DNA of 64,000 nt from Pirellulaceae bacterium (GTDB lineage Bacteria; Planctomycetota; Planctomycetia; Pirellulales; Pirellulaceae). Shown one piece after another: positions 18,088-29,315 of the stretch; within the stretch, counting starts at the first letter, position 1; each line of letters opens with the position of its first letter. Made by a program: the position numbers and the translations under genes. Under the pieces are notes generated by a model. It had not been told where the DNA came from. It did no database searches and saw only the letters and a list, made by a program, of their open reading frames with translations. The stretch covers positions 28,717 to 92,716 of the forward strand of contig JADYZV010000080.1 of NCBI GenBank assembly GCA_020852965.1, read 5' to 3'.

Positions 18088-19491
18088 TTATAGATTGAGA
18101 CTCTTTTCATAGTTGCGACGTTGCGCTGAGCCGATGTTCCTGGTGATTTCATCCCAGCGCTGCGCGGCGGCTTGTAAAGCCTGCTCAGCGTTCTTTTTGC
18201 CCGACAGGAATTGCTGCAATTCATCCGCAAGCGTCTGTCGATAGAGATGGGTCGATGGCAGACGTGGCTCGAGCGATAATCCTTTCACTGTGATCGATTG
18301 AGCCAACCCTTGCTCGGCTATCCAGCTCAGCGCCTCACCGCTTCCCTTGGGAGCACCTGCTTCCACACCGGGTAGCAGCGTCGCCAATACGCCGCGCATG
18401 GCTGGATCGACCAGCCAACGCAAACAAGCGTTGGCTTGATTGGTTTGACGACATTGACTGGATTGCGAAGCGACCAGCCCCGCGCCCGTGCTCCACCAAG
18501 CGATCTGGGGACGCTCGGCCAACGCGTCGGCTGAGGGGCTCGTACTTTCGCGCTCTGCGGAATCCCATTTGATGGAAACGATTCCGCCAGTCGCCAAGGC
18601 AGCGGCTGGCTTGTCGAGCAGCGTCGGTGCAGCAATGGCCAGGGCTGGTGTCTCATGGGAAGCGGCCCAGGTCCACGCCAACGAGTGACTGCCGAGGATC
18701 GATGCAAGGCCCTTGGGCTGCGAGGCGAGCGCGGCCATAATGCCGGCCGCTCGGCGATACTCAGGGTCGGTTAATCGAGCCTGCATCGACTGCAGGTCGA
18801 ACAGCATGCCGTAACCGGGGTCTCGATCGGAGAGGCTCGCGACGATGGCAAAAAAACGATCCACCAACGCATCGGGGGAAACATCGGCGGCCTCGAAAGA
18901 AAACTGCGGCGACTCGTTGGCCTCAATTTGCAATTGGGCCAACAAGCTCTCCCAACTGCCGGCACTATGGCTCTCGGCCAAGGCGTTGCTGGCAACGAAG
19001 ACTGGCACGGAGCATCCAAGCGAGAGTCCCTTCACTTCTCCACCATAGGCGGCTTGTGCCAGCCAGGTAGCGGGCGTCGTCGAATGCTCAGTATCTCCGG
19101 AACCTGAATCGTTTTCTTGCAGTACTCCCGACGGCAGTTTGACGATCCAGCTCCGTTCGATCAGTTCCCCCATCAGGTTGGCAGGATAGATCAATACGTC
19201 GCATTGGCATTGCGACTCTTGCAGTAGCTCGAGTGCGGTCAGCGAGCGCAGTTCGAGCGGCTGTTCCGAACTGGCCAGCCACTGTCGCTGTAACAAATCG
19301 GGTTCGGTCAGCGGAGCGACGATCCATACTCGCAACGGAATTTTCGAGGCGACTACTGGCGTATCACTCACTTCATCGGTCGGGGCCTTCACGTCGGTAG
19401 GCTGGCAGCCTGCCAGCGTCATCCCAATCAGCCCACACAAGATGCTGGCCGGTACGAGGAGTGAGACGCGACTTAGAGATCTAGCGAACAT
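18088..19491 (-). CDS. Extracellular solute-binding lipoprotein
   Basis: 467 residues from ATG 19491, chosen because it gives a standard lipoprotein signal: basic start, hydrophobic core, then LAGC with lipidated Cys29. A longer frame begins at 19548. The mature protein resembles family 1 solute-binding proteins loosely (RVWIVAPLTEPDLLQRQW, DVLIYPANLMGELIERSWIV, later a 'WWSTGAGLVASQSS' strand and C-terminal helices WDEITRN). No ABC permease is adjacent, so it may serve a distant transporter or act as a sensor. Assignment is by overall pattern, not by a diagnostic motif. Confidence 0.6.
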   Translation of the reverse strand: MFARSLSRVSLLVPASILCGLIGMTLAGCQPTDVKAPTDEVSDTPVVASKIPLRVWIVAPLTEPDLLQRQWLASSEQPLELRSLTALELLQESQCQCDVLIYPANLMGELIERSWIVKLPSGVLQENDSGSGDTEHSTTPATWLAQAAYGGEVKGLSLGCSVPVFVASNALAESHSAGSWESLLAQLQIEANESPQFSFEAADVSPDALVDRFFAIVASLSDRDPGYGMLFDLQSMQARLTDPEYRRAAGIMAALASQPKGLASILGSHSLAWTWAASHETPALAIAAPTLLDKPAAALATGGIVSIKWDSAERESTSPSADALAERPQIAWWSTGAGLVASQSSQCRQTNQANACLRWLVDPAMRGVLATLLPGVEAGAPKGSGEALSWIAEQGLAQSITVKGLSLEPRLPSTHLYRQTLADELQQFLSGKKNAEQALQAAAQRWDEITRNIGSAQRRNYEKSLNL

Positions 19492-19607
19492 GTATCTTGC
19501 CGAAAAGGGATCGATTCTAAATGTAATATCACCGTTCGCAATTTTCATGATTTGAACTCAAACAAAAGTTGTAACGGTTCACGAAATACCTGGATTGGGA
19601 GTTGTAT

Positions 19608-19882
19608 TAACCACGAAACACACGAAACACACGAAGGACACAAAGGACACGAAAAGGCCTCTGCTGGCATTTCTGGTGGCCAGCAACGAGAGGTCATGAG
19701 CAATGCCGTAATACTGCTCGGAGATGGAAGACGCAAAATCATGGAAGCGATGTTCGAGGTTTACAAAGGGCAAGCGGAATGAATCGTCCACTTACGGAAT
19801 TTAAGGATGAATTCGTAGGATGCACAAAGCAATTAAAGAAGAAATAGAGCAAGCTTTTCGTGTTCTTCGTGTTTTTCGTGGT
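19608..19882. repeat. CCACGAAACAC inverted-repeat segment
   Basis: The left end is a run of CACGAA/CACGAAG/GGACAC units (CCACGAAACACACGAAACAC onward, 19608-19651). The right end (19855-19882) is its approximate inverse, TTCGTGTTCTTCGTGTTTTT then CGTGGT. The 200 bases between hold no credible gene. Similar CACGAA-bounded segments are widespread in environmental bacterial genomes, often near GxxExxY genes, but no such gene is here. Confidence 0.6.
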
Positions 19883-20053
19883 CAGTAAACGGACTTGTGA
19901 ACGGTTGCCAAAAGTCTAAGTGCCCGTTAGCCATTTGTGATCGCAAACGAATTCTCAACTATTCACCCGCTTGTGTCTGATCGCTCCGCAGGTCCGTTGC
20001 TACGGTTTCACCCGTAAAGTTGACTCGACGGATATGCACTGAATGACTGGCCA

Positions 20054-21415
<1,362 letters not shown>

Positions 21416-21460
21416 TCGAAGAAACCGCCTATTTTAAAAGCAGGACTAGCCCTCTTTACC

Positions 21461-21600
21461 CCATGCCAGCTTGCCTGGCATGAGCAGAAGTTTTGGTGAT
21501 TTTTTTTAAAAAAAAGCGCGCCGCATCTTCCCCCAGTTGGACTTTGCTTCCCGCCGGTCAAGCCGGCGAGGGGGCGGAAGGAAAATAATCTTAATAAAGC
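21461..21600 (-). terminator. Hairpins and T run between two minus-strand genes
   Basis: On the minus strand after the stop of the oxidoreductase comes CGCCGG-CTTGA-CCGGCG, then GCGGCGCGC followed by eight T, and further on a CATGCCA/TGGCATG hairpin at 21461-21481. The T run suggests termination but the stem next to it is poor, so the exact structure is uncertain. Confidence 0.4.
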
Positions 21601-21601
21601 G

Positions 21602-23005
21602 CTACGCCTGAATCTCCCAGCCCTCACGATAGTCTTCTTTGATGATGGCGTCGGCATCGGGCGAGTCGATGGCTTTCATGTCGGCCGCGTTCCAACGTAT
21701 GGCTTTACCCATGCGCAGCGACAACGCGCCCAATAAGGCCAGCTCCGTGAGTTTGGCTCCGTAACCGAACTCGCTTCCGGCCGCTTCCCCTCCCTTGCAG
21801 GCGTCGAGCCAATTGCGATGGTGGCTGGCGACGCGTTTGAGCGTCGGCTCGGGCTTCTTAAAATCGGCCATACGACTTTCGGGAACCAGCTTGGGAGCGC
21901 CTCCGGCACCGCCGCAAAACAGCACCCCGGCGTCACCGACAAACAACACGCCCCGGCCAGGAAGTGGTTGGTCGGCAGGCCAGCCATCGGGCTTGGGCGG
22001 CTTGAGGCCACCGTCATACCAAGTCACTTTCACTTCGGGTCTCTTTTCGTTGGCGGGAAAGTGGTAGTAGCCGATACAACCGTCAGGCCCCATCCCAGGC
22101 CCCATCCCGGCTCCAGAAAAAGTGACCAAGCTCGGATCGACCAGGTCCAATGCCCAGCAGGCCGCATCTAGGTCATGACACGCAAAGTCACCGATGTTCG
22201 AATTGCCAAAAGCCCAGAAATCGCGCCACGCGACCGGAACGTATGCAGGGTCAAACGGACGAGTCTCGCGGGGCCCTTGCCACAGATCCCAGTTCAGTCC
22301 TTCGGGGACTGGAGATCCTCCCTCGCCGCCGGGTACCGTCGGCTGGCCGGTCAAAGTGGGATTCCAGCGATTGCCTCCCGACCAAGCGAACACTTCCTTC
22401 ACCGTACCGATGGCACCTGCCCAAATCCACTCGCACGTCTCTCGCATTCCATCGGTGGAATGTCCTTGGTTGCCCATTTGAGTTGCCAGACCACTCTTTT
22501 TGGCCAAGTCGGCAATGGTGCGAGCTTCCCAGATATTGTGGGTTAACGGTTTTTCGCAGTAGACATGTTTGCCTGCCTGCAGACATTTGGCAGACACGTA
22601 GGCATGCAAGTGGTCAGGGGTAGCGCACAGGACCGCATCCAAATCCTTTTGCTCATCGAGCATCTGTTGGAAGTTCTCGAACGTCGCGCACTTATAGGAA
22701 CTGTCTTGCGGTTGATAGTGCTTTTCAACCATCTCGCGTGTCGGCTCGCGACCGCCTACGTCTTTGTAGTAAAAATTCTGTAGGCTAAACGACTTGGCAG
22801 GGTCGGCTACGGCTACGACACGCACGTCATCTTCGCCCAACAACTGGCGTAGAACTTGGCGACCGCGCCCGCCGGCACCCACGATGGCCACATTAATCTT
22901 CTCGCTGGGGGCCACATGGTTGGGACCACCTAACACATGTCTAGGCACGATGTGAAACATGGCCAGCGACGCGGCTGCACCAGTAAGTAATTGTCGACGT
23001 TGCAT
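21602..23005 (-). CDS. Gfo/Idh/MocA-family oxidoreductase with Tat-like signal
   Basis: 467 residues. The start MQRRQLLTGAAASLAMF has twin arginines before a hydrophobic run, as in Tat-exported members of this family that abound in planctomycetes. The Rossmann fold follows: VAIVGAGGRGRQVL at about 38-51. YCEKPLTHN at about 148-156 holds the EKP motif with the catalytic Lys, and NIGDFACHDLDAACWALDL lies in the C-terminal dimer domain. These enzymes oxidise or epimerise sugar or cyclitol derivatives with NAD(P). An AGGAG ribosome-binding site stands 7 bases before the ATG. The next gene upstream is pabB, 30 bases away, so cotranscription is possible although functions differ. Confidence 0.9.
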   Translation of the reverse strand: MQRRQLLTGAAASLAMFHIVPRHVLGGPNHVAPSEKINVAIVGAGGRGRQVLRQLLGEDDVRVVAVADPAKSFSLQNFYYKDVGGREPTREMVEKHYQPQDSSYKCATFENFQQMLDEQKDLDAVLCATPDHLHAYVSAKCLQAGKHVYCEKPLTHNIWEARTIADLAKKSGLATQMGNQGHSTDGMRETCEWIWAGAIGTVKEVFAWSGGNRWNPTLTGQPTVPGGEGGSPVPEGLNWDLWQGPRETRPFDPAYVPVAWRDFWAFGNSNIGDFACHDLDAACWALDLVDPSLVTFSGAGMGPGMGPDGCIGYYHFPANEKRPEVKVTWYDGGLKPPKPDGWPADQPLPGRGVLFVGDAGVLFCGGAGGAPKLVPESRMADFKKPEPTLKRVASHHRNWLDACKGGEAAGSEFGYGAKLTELALLGALSLRMGKAIRWNAADMKAIDSPDADAIIKEDYREGWEIQA

Positions 23006-23035
23006 GTGGTTCTCCTGAGATCGATCATTGTTGAA

Positions 23036-24583
23036 TTAATGCGGCAATACGCTCACCATTGTATCACAACTGACATGGTCGAGCGAATCGATGGCGCGCA
23101 GTATTCCTTCCGCTTTATGCCACGTTTCTTGCTCCTCCAAATGCGGGTCGCTGGCCGCCACGATGCCTCCTCCCACAGGAACTTGCCACCAGCCGTCACA
23201 GGCGGTCACGGTGCGGATCAAGATGCTGGTGTCCATGTCACCGGCAAAGCTCCAATAGCCCAAACTGCCGCAATAGGGCCCACGCGCGGTCGGCTCCAAT
23301 TCGGCGATGATCTCCATCGCGCGGATCTTGGGGGCACCCGTGATCGAGCCACCGGGGAACATGGCCGTCAATAGTTCCGCAGGTGTCTTACCAGTGCCTA
23401 AGCGAGCGGTCACCACGCTGACCAGGTGCCAGACAAAACGATACTGTTCTAAGCCGCAGAGTTGAGTCACCTTCAGTGAGGCTGGCTCGGCCACACGCGA
23501 CAAGTCGTTGCGCAGCAGATCGACGATCATCACATTTTCGCTACGATCTTTGGCGCTCTGCAGCAACAACTGCGCAATTCCCGCATCTGCGATTGGATCG
23601 CTCAAACGCGGCCGCGTTCCTTTGATAGGACGCGTCTCTACTTCGCGGTCGAGTACGCGAACAAAACGCTCGGGCGAACAACTGATGACTTGTGTCCGGC
23701 CAAAATCGGCGTATCCCGAAAACGGAGCAGGATTCTTTTGTCGCAAGTGCAAGTAAAGTTGCTCTGGTGGACAGATTGCTCGGCGAATCAGTCGCTGCGC
23801 TAAATTGACTTGGAAGATGTCCCCAGCGTGGATGTACTCGACGCAACGTGAGACGGCTTCGCGAAAACCAGTGGTGGAAAAATTGCTGGTCCACTCTGGC
23901 GACCAACGCGTGGGATACTGCGAAGCCAACTGCGATGGACGCAACCGGTACTGGCGATCGTTCCGAGGCGGTGCCGTCGAACTCGCCAGGGGAGGCGCAG
24001 GCGCTTCGAGTACCCGCAGAAAATGCTGCAATCGTCGATACGCATGCCGCGCTCGCGCCATCGACTCGGTCATCGGCCAACCCTGCGAGACGATCCAACC
24101 CTGCTCGAGCTGGTGATCCCAACTGAGGACGACATCGTAAAGCCCTAAGGCGGCGGCAGGTAATTGAAATTCGTTGTAACGCGCCGTTGGCAATCGTTCG
24201 AATGTGCGACCTAGTTCGTATCCCAACCAGCCCATCCAGCCACCTTGCATGGGAGGTAAGTCGGGGATACGCGGCTGATAAAACTGGTGCAGCAGACCGG
24301 CCACTTGATCCAGCACCGCACCGACAGGTTCGTCGACGCGAATTTTGCTGAATGGATCGGCGGCTAGATAGCTGTAACGCCCCAACCCACTAAGCTGCAA
24401 TTCGGGCGATTGAAGATTGCTGTCGAGCCACACGCAACCGCCCAAGGCAGCCAGCCGCTCGAAACAATACTCGGGCGTGTAGGCGCGCGGCAACGCTCGC
24501 ACCAAAGGCTGTGCGCTGCTCTCAAGTAATAATGGCAGGTGGGGACGAGTTGGGCTCAACGTGGCTAACAATAACCTTCCCAT
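23036..24583 (-). CDS. pabB: Aminodeoxychorismate synthase component I
   Basis: 515 residues of the chorismate-binding TrpE/PabB family. It makes 4-amino-4-deoxychorismate for folate synthesis with a glutaminase partner. Motifs: DIFQVNLAQRL, VETRPIKGTRPR, ENVMIVDLLRNDLSR, and GGSITGAPKIRAMEIIAELEPTARGPYCGSLGY. PIKGT with Lys at the TrpE 'PIAGT' position marks PabB over anthranilate synthase, since that Lys forms the enzyme-substrate adduct. No pabA or pabC is adjacent. ATG 24583 is supported by the coding-like N-terminus. Confidence 0.9.
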   Translation of the reverse strand: MGRLLLATLSPTRPHLPLLLESSAQPLVRALPRAYTPEYCFERLAALGGCVWLDSNLQSPELQLSGLGRYSYLAADPFSKIRVDEPVGAVLDQVAGLLHQFYQPRIPDLPPMQGGWMGWLGYELGRTFERLPTARYNEFQLPAAALGLYDVVLSWDHQLEQGWIVSQGWPMTESMARARHAYRRLQHFLRVLEAPAPPLASSTAPPRNDRQYRLRPSQLASQYPTRWSPEWTSNFSTTGFREAVSRCVEYIHAGDIFQVNLAQRLIRRAICPPEQLYLHLRQKNPAPFSGYADFGRTQVISCSPERFVRVLDREVETRPIKGTRPRLSDPIADAGIAQLLLQSAKDRSENVMIVDLLRNDLSRVAEPASLKVTQLCGLEQYRFVWHLVSVVTARLGTGKTPAELLTAMFPGGSITGAPKIRAMEIIAELEPTARGPYCGSLGYWSFAGDMDTSILIRTVTACDGWWQVPVGGGIVAASDPHLEEQETWHKAEGILRAIDSLDHVSCDTMVSVLPH

Positions 24584-24797
24584 GCAATTCGAAAACTTCT
24601 ACGCCTTTATTTTATCATCGGATCGCTAGTAATGACACGGCCCCCAGGTGAAGTAGTGCTGTCGCCAGAGGGCAAGAGACTACCGCCTGGCGAGTTTACC
24701 TACAGAGTAGGCATTGCCATGGAAATTAAGTAAACTGTCCACCTTCCTCAGTTTCAGTCTGCAAGCCTTCTATTAAACCGCAAGAGCGAGACGTGAT

Positions 24798-25916
24798 ATG
24801 ACTAAAGTACTCAACGTGGCCATGGTCGGCCTAGGCTTTGGCTCGGAGTTCATCCCTATTTACCAGAGCCTCCCAGCGACCAACGTGCTGGCTATCTGCC
24901 GCCGCAACCCCGAACAGCTTCGCCAGACCGGCGACGAGTTCTCGATCTCGCGGCGCTACACTAGCTACGACGATGTGCTGGCCGATGCTGACATCGACTT
25001 TGTGCATATCAACAGCCCCATCAACGATCACGCTTGGATGTCACTCCAAGCGCTCGATGCGGGCAAGCACGTGATGTGTACCGTTCCCATGGCCACGACG
25101 ATCGAGGAATGTCAACAGATCGTCGACAAGGTCAAAGCCACAGGTCTCAAGTACATGATGGCCGAGACCGTCGTCTACAGCCGAGAGTTCCTGTTCCTAC
25201 GCGACAGGGTGCAGAAGGGAGAGTTGGGTAAGATCCAGCACTTGGCCGCCAGCCATCCGCAAGACATGGATGGCTGGCCCGACTACTGGAAGAAAATGAT
25301 TCCCATGCACTACGCTACCCATGTCGTCAGCCCTTGCCTGGCCCTAGTCGATGGCCTGGCCGAGTACGTCAGTTGTTTCGGCTCAGGTTCGGTGCGCGAT
25401 GAAATCGCCGAACTCTCCGGCAATCGATTTGCCGTCGAATCGTGCCACATCAAAATCAAAGATAGCGATCTGACCGCGCACGTATGGCGCTTTCTGTACG
25501 ATGTGGCTCGCCAGTACCGAGAGAGTTTCGATGTGTACGGAACCAAACGCAGCTTCGAATGGACCTTGGTCGAACATCAACCCCACGTGATTCATACCGC
25601 CAAGAAGCCCGAGCCTGAAATTCCGCAGCAGGTAGAGATTCCAGACTTCGCGCATCTACTTCCTGCCGAAATCCAACGCTTCACGCTGCCGCAAGAAATC
25701 CACGACGCCGAGCATCTCTCCTTTTTGCAAGGAGGGGGGCACGGTGGCTCGCACCCCCACTTGGTCAACGAGTTCGTCAACGCACTGCTCGAAGACCGCG
25801 ACCCAAGACCCAATGCCGTCACCAGCGCCAATTGGACCTGCGTCGGAATCTGTGCCCACCAGTCGGCCACTCGCGGGGGTGAAATCGTGAAACTGCCCAA
25901 GTTCACCCTGGGGTGA
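24798..25916 (+). CDS. Gfo/Idh/MocA-family oxidoreductase with altered EKP motif
   Basis: 372 residues, cytoplasmic. The N-terminal Rossmann fold is VAMVGLGFGSEFIPIY (about 6-21). At the position of the usual EKP motif the sequence is HVMCTVPMATTIEE (about 92-105), so the expected Lys is replaced and the catalytic residue of dehydrogenases in this family is not obvious. The C-terminal domain has HYATHVVSPCLALVDG, matching the family's second conserved stretch. It may be a lyase-like or non-catalytic branch, or use another Lys. The gene is alone; the ATG follows GAGCGAGACGTGAT. Confidence 0.85.
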   Translation: MTKVLNVAMVGLGFGSEFIPIYQSLPATNVLAICRRNPEQLRQTGDEFSISRRYTSYDDVLADADIDFVHINSPINDHAWMSLQALDAGKHVMCTVPMATTIEECQQIVDKVKATGLKYMMAETVVYSREFLFLRDRVQKGELGKIQHLAASHPQDMDGWPDYWKKMIPMHYATHVVSPCLALVDGLAEYVSCFGSGSVRDEIAELSGNRFAVESCHIKIKDSDLTAHVWRFLYDVARQYRESFDVYGTKRSFEWTLVEHQPHVIHTAKKPEPEIPQQVEIPDFAHLLPAEIQRFTLPQEIHDAEHLSFLQGGGHGGSHPHLVNEFVNALLEDRDPRPNAVTSANWTCVGICAHQSATRGGEIVKLPKFTLG

Positions 25917-26118
25917 CAGGGAATTCGCCGAAAGCGGCCGGTCGGACGCGAATCCGCCTTCCCTCACGAGACTCGAATCGGAATAATCCGAAATTGGTGC
26001 GTCGTTCACATCATAACATTGGGGTAGAGGAGTTAGGAGTCCCTTGCCGCCAGCGTCCTGCGAGTGCTCGGCACCATGGACCCCTGCCCCGATGCCCCCA
26101 ATACTTAAGAGCCAAGAC

Positions 26119-26517
26119 ATGGAAGTCACTGTCGCCGTCGTCGCCTTGTGCATAGCGATTTGGCAATTGAAGCTGCAGCGCGACGAGATTCGACTCAATA
26201 GTCGCCTCAACGCATTGATCCACATCGCCGGTTTGATGCGAGAGAAGATCGAGCATCATGAGACGATTATCGACAATTTGAAGAGCCGCCGCTCGGATTG
26301 GTCGGGCCACGCGACGCGGGTCAACTGCGAGCTGCGACCGTTGCTCGTGCGAATCAACCAAGAATTGATCGACTCCGTTTCCCATCGCGCCGCTGGACTC
26401 GACATGCAAGCCATTCGCGATGCGCTCAAGCTCGGTGGCACCGCGCCAGCCAAGCCTGATGTCGCAAGCTCAGCGACTCCTGCAATCACTGCGACGAGCA
26501 TCCGCCGCGTTGCCTGA
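26119..26517 (+). CDS. Small membrane-anchored helical protein, unknown
   Basis: 132 residues from ATG 26119; upstream in-frame starts at 26092 and 26044 add a Pro-rich stretch unlike a protein start. A hydrophobic N-terminal helix (VTVAVVALCIAIWQL) is followed by a charged helical region (about 17-70) that may form a coiled coil, then a variable Ala/Ser/Thr-rich tail. No family is recognised. It runs in the same direction as the preceding oxidoreductase, 200 bases on. Confidence 0.5.
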   Translation: MEVTVAVVALCIAIWQLKLQRDEIRLNSRLNALIHIAGLMREKIEHHETIIDNLKSRRSDWSGHATRVNCELRPLLVRINQELIDSVSHRAAGLDMQAIRDALKLGGTAPAKPDVASSATPAITATSIRRVA

Positions 26518-26632
26518 AGCGATCCCGCCAGTGGGGTCACCCCAACGGCTACGAAGTCTTTTTTGGTTGGAGCCGGCGGTCGCGCGCATGAAACGCGGTG
26601 GGTTGGATCGCGAGCGGCGCCGTAGTTATCGA

Positions 26633-26792
26633 TAAAACTTGCGCACCAGCCCGGCAAGCGGGCGATGGGGGCGGGAGGGGGCAGGGCGTCGGGAAAGGGC
26701 GTTGAAAGCAGAACGTCTAGCGGTAAAACTTGCGCACCAGCCCGGCAAGCGGGCCATTGGGGGCGGGAGGGGGCAGGGCGCCGGGAAAGGGC
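26633..26792. repeat. Duplicated 69-bp segment, period 91 bp
   Basis: Two nearly identical segments start at 26633 and 26724: each begins TAAAACTTGCGCACCAGCCC and continues through GGCAAGCGGGC, a GGGGGCGGGAGGGGG run and GGGAAAGGGC. Each contains a GCCCG/CGGGC stem. They lie just 3' of the copper ATPase gene; on that strand they read as C-rich sequence. Confidence 0.85.
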
Positions 26793-26802
26793 GGCGCGCT
26801 CG

Positions 26803-29046
26803 CTACGTCAAGGTGCGAAGTCGCAGAGCGTTGGCGACGATGATCATGTCGGAGAGGATCATGGCAAAGGCGGCCATGATCGGATGCAACTCGCGCAGCA
26901 TCAACGGCAGAGATGTGAAGCTGGCCAAGACACCAGCGGCAACTGGGATCAGTAGCACATTGTAAGCGAAAGCCCAAAACAGATTTTGCTTGATGTTGCG
27001 CAGCGTGGCTTTCGATAGCCGCAGCGCTTGTGGCACACTATTCAGGTCGCCACGAAGGAGCGTTACATCGGCCGATTCGATCGCGATGTCGGTACCGGTT
27101 CCCAAGGCAATGCCGACATCGGCGCAAGCCAGCGCGGGAGCGTCGTTGATCCCGTCGCCGACCATGGCGACCACGCCCCCTTGAGACTGCAATTGCTGCA
27201 CCCTGGCCGCTTTGTCCCCGGGAAGCGTTTCGGCCAAGATCTCCGTAATGCCAACTTGTTCAGCGGTCGCGCGGGCGGTATGTGTATTGTCGCCCGTGAT
27301 CATGGCAACCTTCAAGCCAAGTTCTTTCAACTGCGCGATGGCGGCGGATGAGCTTGGCTTCAAGGTATCGGCCACACCGATCAAGCCGACGACAACGCCA
27401 TCAGCGGCAACCCACATCACCGTCTTGGCTTGACGTTCGAGCTGGAGTGCGTGGCTGTCGGTGTCCTGGGTTGAACCCTGGTCTAAATCCAGCCAGGCTC
27501 GCTTGCCGATTTGCATTCTCTTCAAACCGACAACTCCGACCACACCTTGGCCTGCCGTGGAGAGGAATTCGTGAGGATCCGTCAGCGCAATGCCTTGCTC
27601 GACCGCTGCGGCCACAATGGCGGCGGCCAGCGGATGTTCGCTGGCACGCTCTAGCGAGGCGGCCAATTCCAGGACTCGCTCACGCGAGTAGTCAGCGGTA
27701 GGAATTACGTCGGTCACGCTCAAACTACCTTGAGTGATGGTGCCCGTCTTATCGAGCACGACTTGCGTGACATCTCCCATGCGCTGCAGGGCTTCGCTCG
27801 ACTTGAACAAAATACCCTGCTCCGCTCCACGTCCCATGCCCACCATCACCGCCAACGGCGTGGCTAGTCCCATGGCGCAAGGGCAAGAAATGATCAGCAC
27901 GGAGATCATTCGCAGTAGAGCTTGATTCAGGTCGCCGATGACGAAGTACCATACGCCGAACGCCAACAGGGCGACCCCGATCACGATGGGCACAAACACA
28001 TTCGTGATGCGATCGGCCAGCAATTGGATAGGGGCCTTCGAGGCTTGCGCCTGTTTGACTTGTTGCACGATGCGCGCTAAGGCTGAATCGCCAGGGAGCT
28101 TTTGAGCTTCGATGGTCAGTAAGCCTTGACGATTGACGGTCGCCCCTACGACTGACATGCCGGCCGACTTGTCCACCGGAAGACTTTCGCCAGTCAACAT
28201 GCTTTCGTCGACTGCGGATTGGCCCGACAGCACGACGCCATCGACGGGAATCTTCTCACCCGGCCGAACGATCACTATGTCCCCTACGACGACTTGGGCA
28301 AGTGGCAAGTCGATCTGCTGTCCATGGCGCTGAACACGCGCCGTTTTGGCTTGTAGCCCGAGTAGCTTCTGGATGGCCGCCCCGGTTTTGCCTTTGGCTT
28401 GGCTCTCGACGATACGTCCCAGCAGGATGAGCGTGATGATCGTAGCCGAGGTTTCAAAGTACAGGTGCTCGCCCCATAGCCTATTTCCAAAAGTCAATGA
28501 CAACAGTACAAGCACGCTAAACAAATATGCCGTGGTCGCGCCCATCGCTACCAACACATCCATGTTGGCGTTGGCGTTCTTCAGCGATTTGATTGCATTG
28601 CGATAGTACTCCCAGCCAACGTAAAACTGTACCGGTGTGGCGAGGGCGAACATCAGCCAATTGACCCAAGTGGAGTGCGCCCAATTGCCAAGCAGCCCGA
28701 AGTCGCGCCCCATGCTCAATACGAATAGAGGCAGAGTCAACGCACCGCCAACCCACAGTCGAGTCCATTGTCGTTTGCTCTCCGCGCGGTTGGCACTATC
28801 GATGGCCTCTTCCAGCGACTCGCCTTCGTCCGCTTCGACAACCTCGAAGCCCGAGTCGCGGATGGTTTGCACGACCTCCGCCTTGTCGATTCTCGCGTCG
28901 TCGAAGGTCACACGAACTTGGCTACTCGGGAAGTCCACCAAAGATTGCAGCACGCCGGACTTGCGCCCCAGCGCCAGCTCGATCGACTTGGCGCAGCCCA
29001 CGCAAGTCATTCCGGCCAGCGGCAATTCGAGCGTTCGTTCCGACAT
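26803..29046 (-). CDS. copA: Copper-type P1B ATPase
   Basis: 747 residues. One N-terminal heavy-metal-associated domain has GMTCVGC (Cys15 and Cys18). Eight membrane segments are predicted; the sixth holds SCPCAMG, the CPC transport motif for Cu(+) or Ag(+). Also seen: TGES (phosphatase loop), DKTGTIT with the phosphorylated Asp at about 430, SEHPLA (HP motif), and [10 protein letters not shown]. In the last helices [11 protein letters not shown] and M-x2-S-x-x-x-V-x-x-N-A-L-R-L residues resemble Cu(+) exporters. It likely pumps monovalent copper out of the cytosol. No CueR, CsoR or CopZ gene is adjacent. Confidence 0.93.
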   Translation of the reverse strand: MSERTLELPLAGMTCVGCAKSIELALGRKSGVLQSLVDFPSSQVRVTFDDARIDKAEVVQTIRDSGFEVVEADEGESLEEAIDSANRAESKRQWTRLWVGGALTLPLFVLSMGRDFGLLGNWAHSTWVNWLMFALATPVQFYVGWEYYRNAIKSLKNANANMDVLVAMGATTAYLFSVLVLLSLTFGNRLWGEHLYFETSATIITLILLGRIVESQAKGKTGAAIQKLLGLQAKTARVQRHGQQIDLPLAQVVVGDIVIVRPGEKIPVDGVVLSGQSAVDESMLTGESLPVDKSAGMSVVGATVNRQGLLTIEAQKLPGDSALARIVQQVKQAQASKAPIQLLADRITNVFVPIVIGVALLAFGVWYFVIGDLNQALLRMISVLIISCPCAMGLATPLAVMVGMGRGAEQGILFKSSEALQRMGDVTQVVLDKTGTITQGSLSVTDVIPTADYSRERVLELAASLERASEHPLAAAIVAAAVEQGIALTDPHEFLSTAGQGVVGVVGLKRMQIGKRAWLDLDQGSTQDTDSHALQLERQAKTVMWVAADGVVVGLIGVADTLKPSSSAAIAQLKELGLKVAMITGDNTHTARATAEQVGITEILAETLPGDKAARVQQLQSQGGVVAMVGDGINDAPALACADVGIALGTGTDIAIESADVTLLRGDLNSVPQALRLSKATLRNIKQNLFWAFAYNVLLIPVAAGVLASFTSLPLMLRELHPIMAAFAMILSDMIIVANALRLRTLT

Positions 29047-29237
29047 TATTGACTACCTATTCGAATCATCCATGATGAGCTTGCTGTTCTTTCGTCCCCT
29101 CGCCAGCTTGTCCGGCAGGAACGAGAGTTTTAGTTTAACATGTGGCGCCGTCGTCTATTGTAGAGCATTCTCAAGCTGGCTCCTCAGACGAACCTATGGG
29201 TATCGCGGAGGTGTGGAGTGCATAGAGTGGCGCTACT

Positions 29238-29266
29238 ATCTGTGTTCCGGCCTTGCCATCCGTGCT
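29238..29266. repeat. CGGCCTTGC repeat, half-element
   Basis: ATCTGTGTTCCGGCCTTGCC then ATCCGTGCT. It closely matches both arms of the palindrome at 49032-49123. It lies in the spacer between the copper ATPase and the sialidase-like gene. Confidence 0.65.
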
Positions 29267-29315
29267 AGCCAATGGCACGAGCGATTACAAAAATCGCGAT
29301 CGGCTACGACTATCC

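Noticed and set aside
19552..19782. 76-codon frame containing HETHETHEGHKGHEK
   Set aside because: The His/Glu run is just the CACGAA repeat array read in frame; no other coding evidence.
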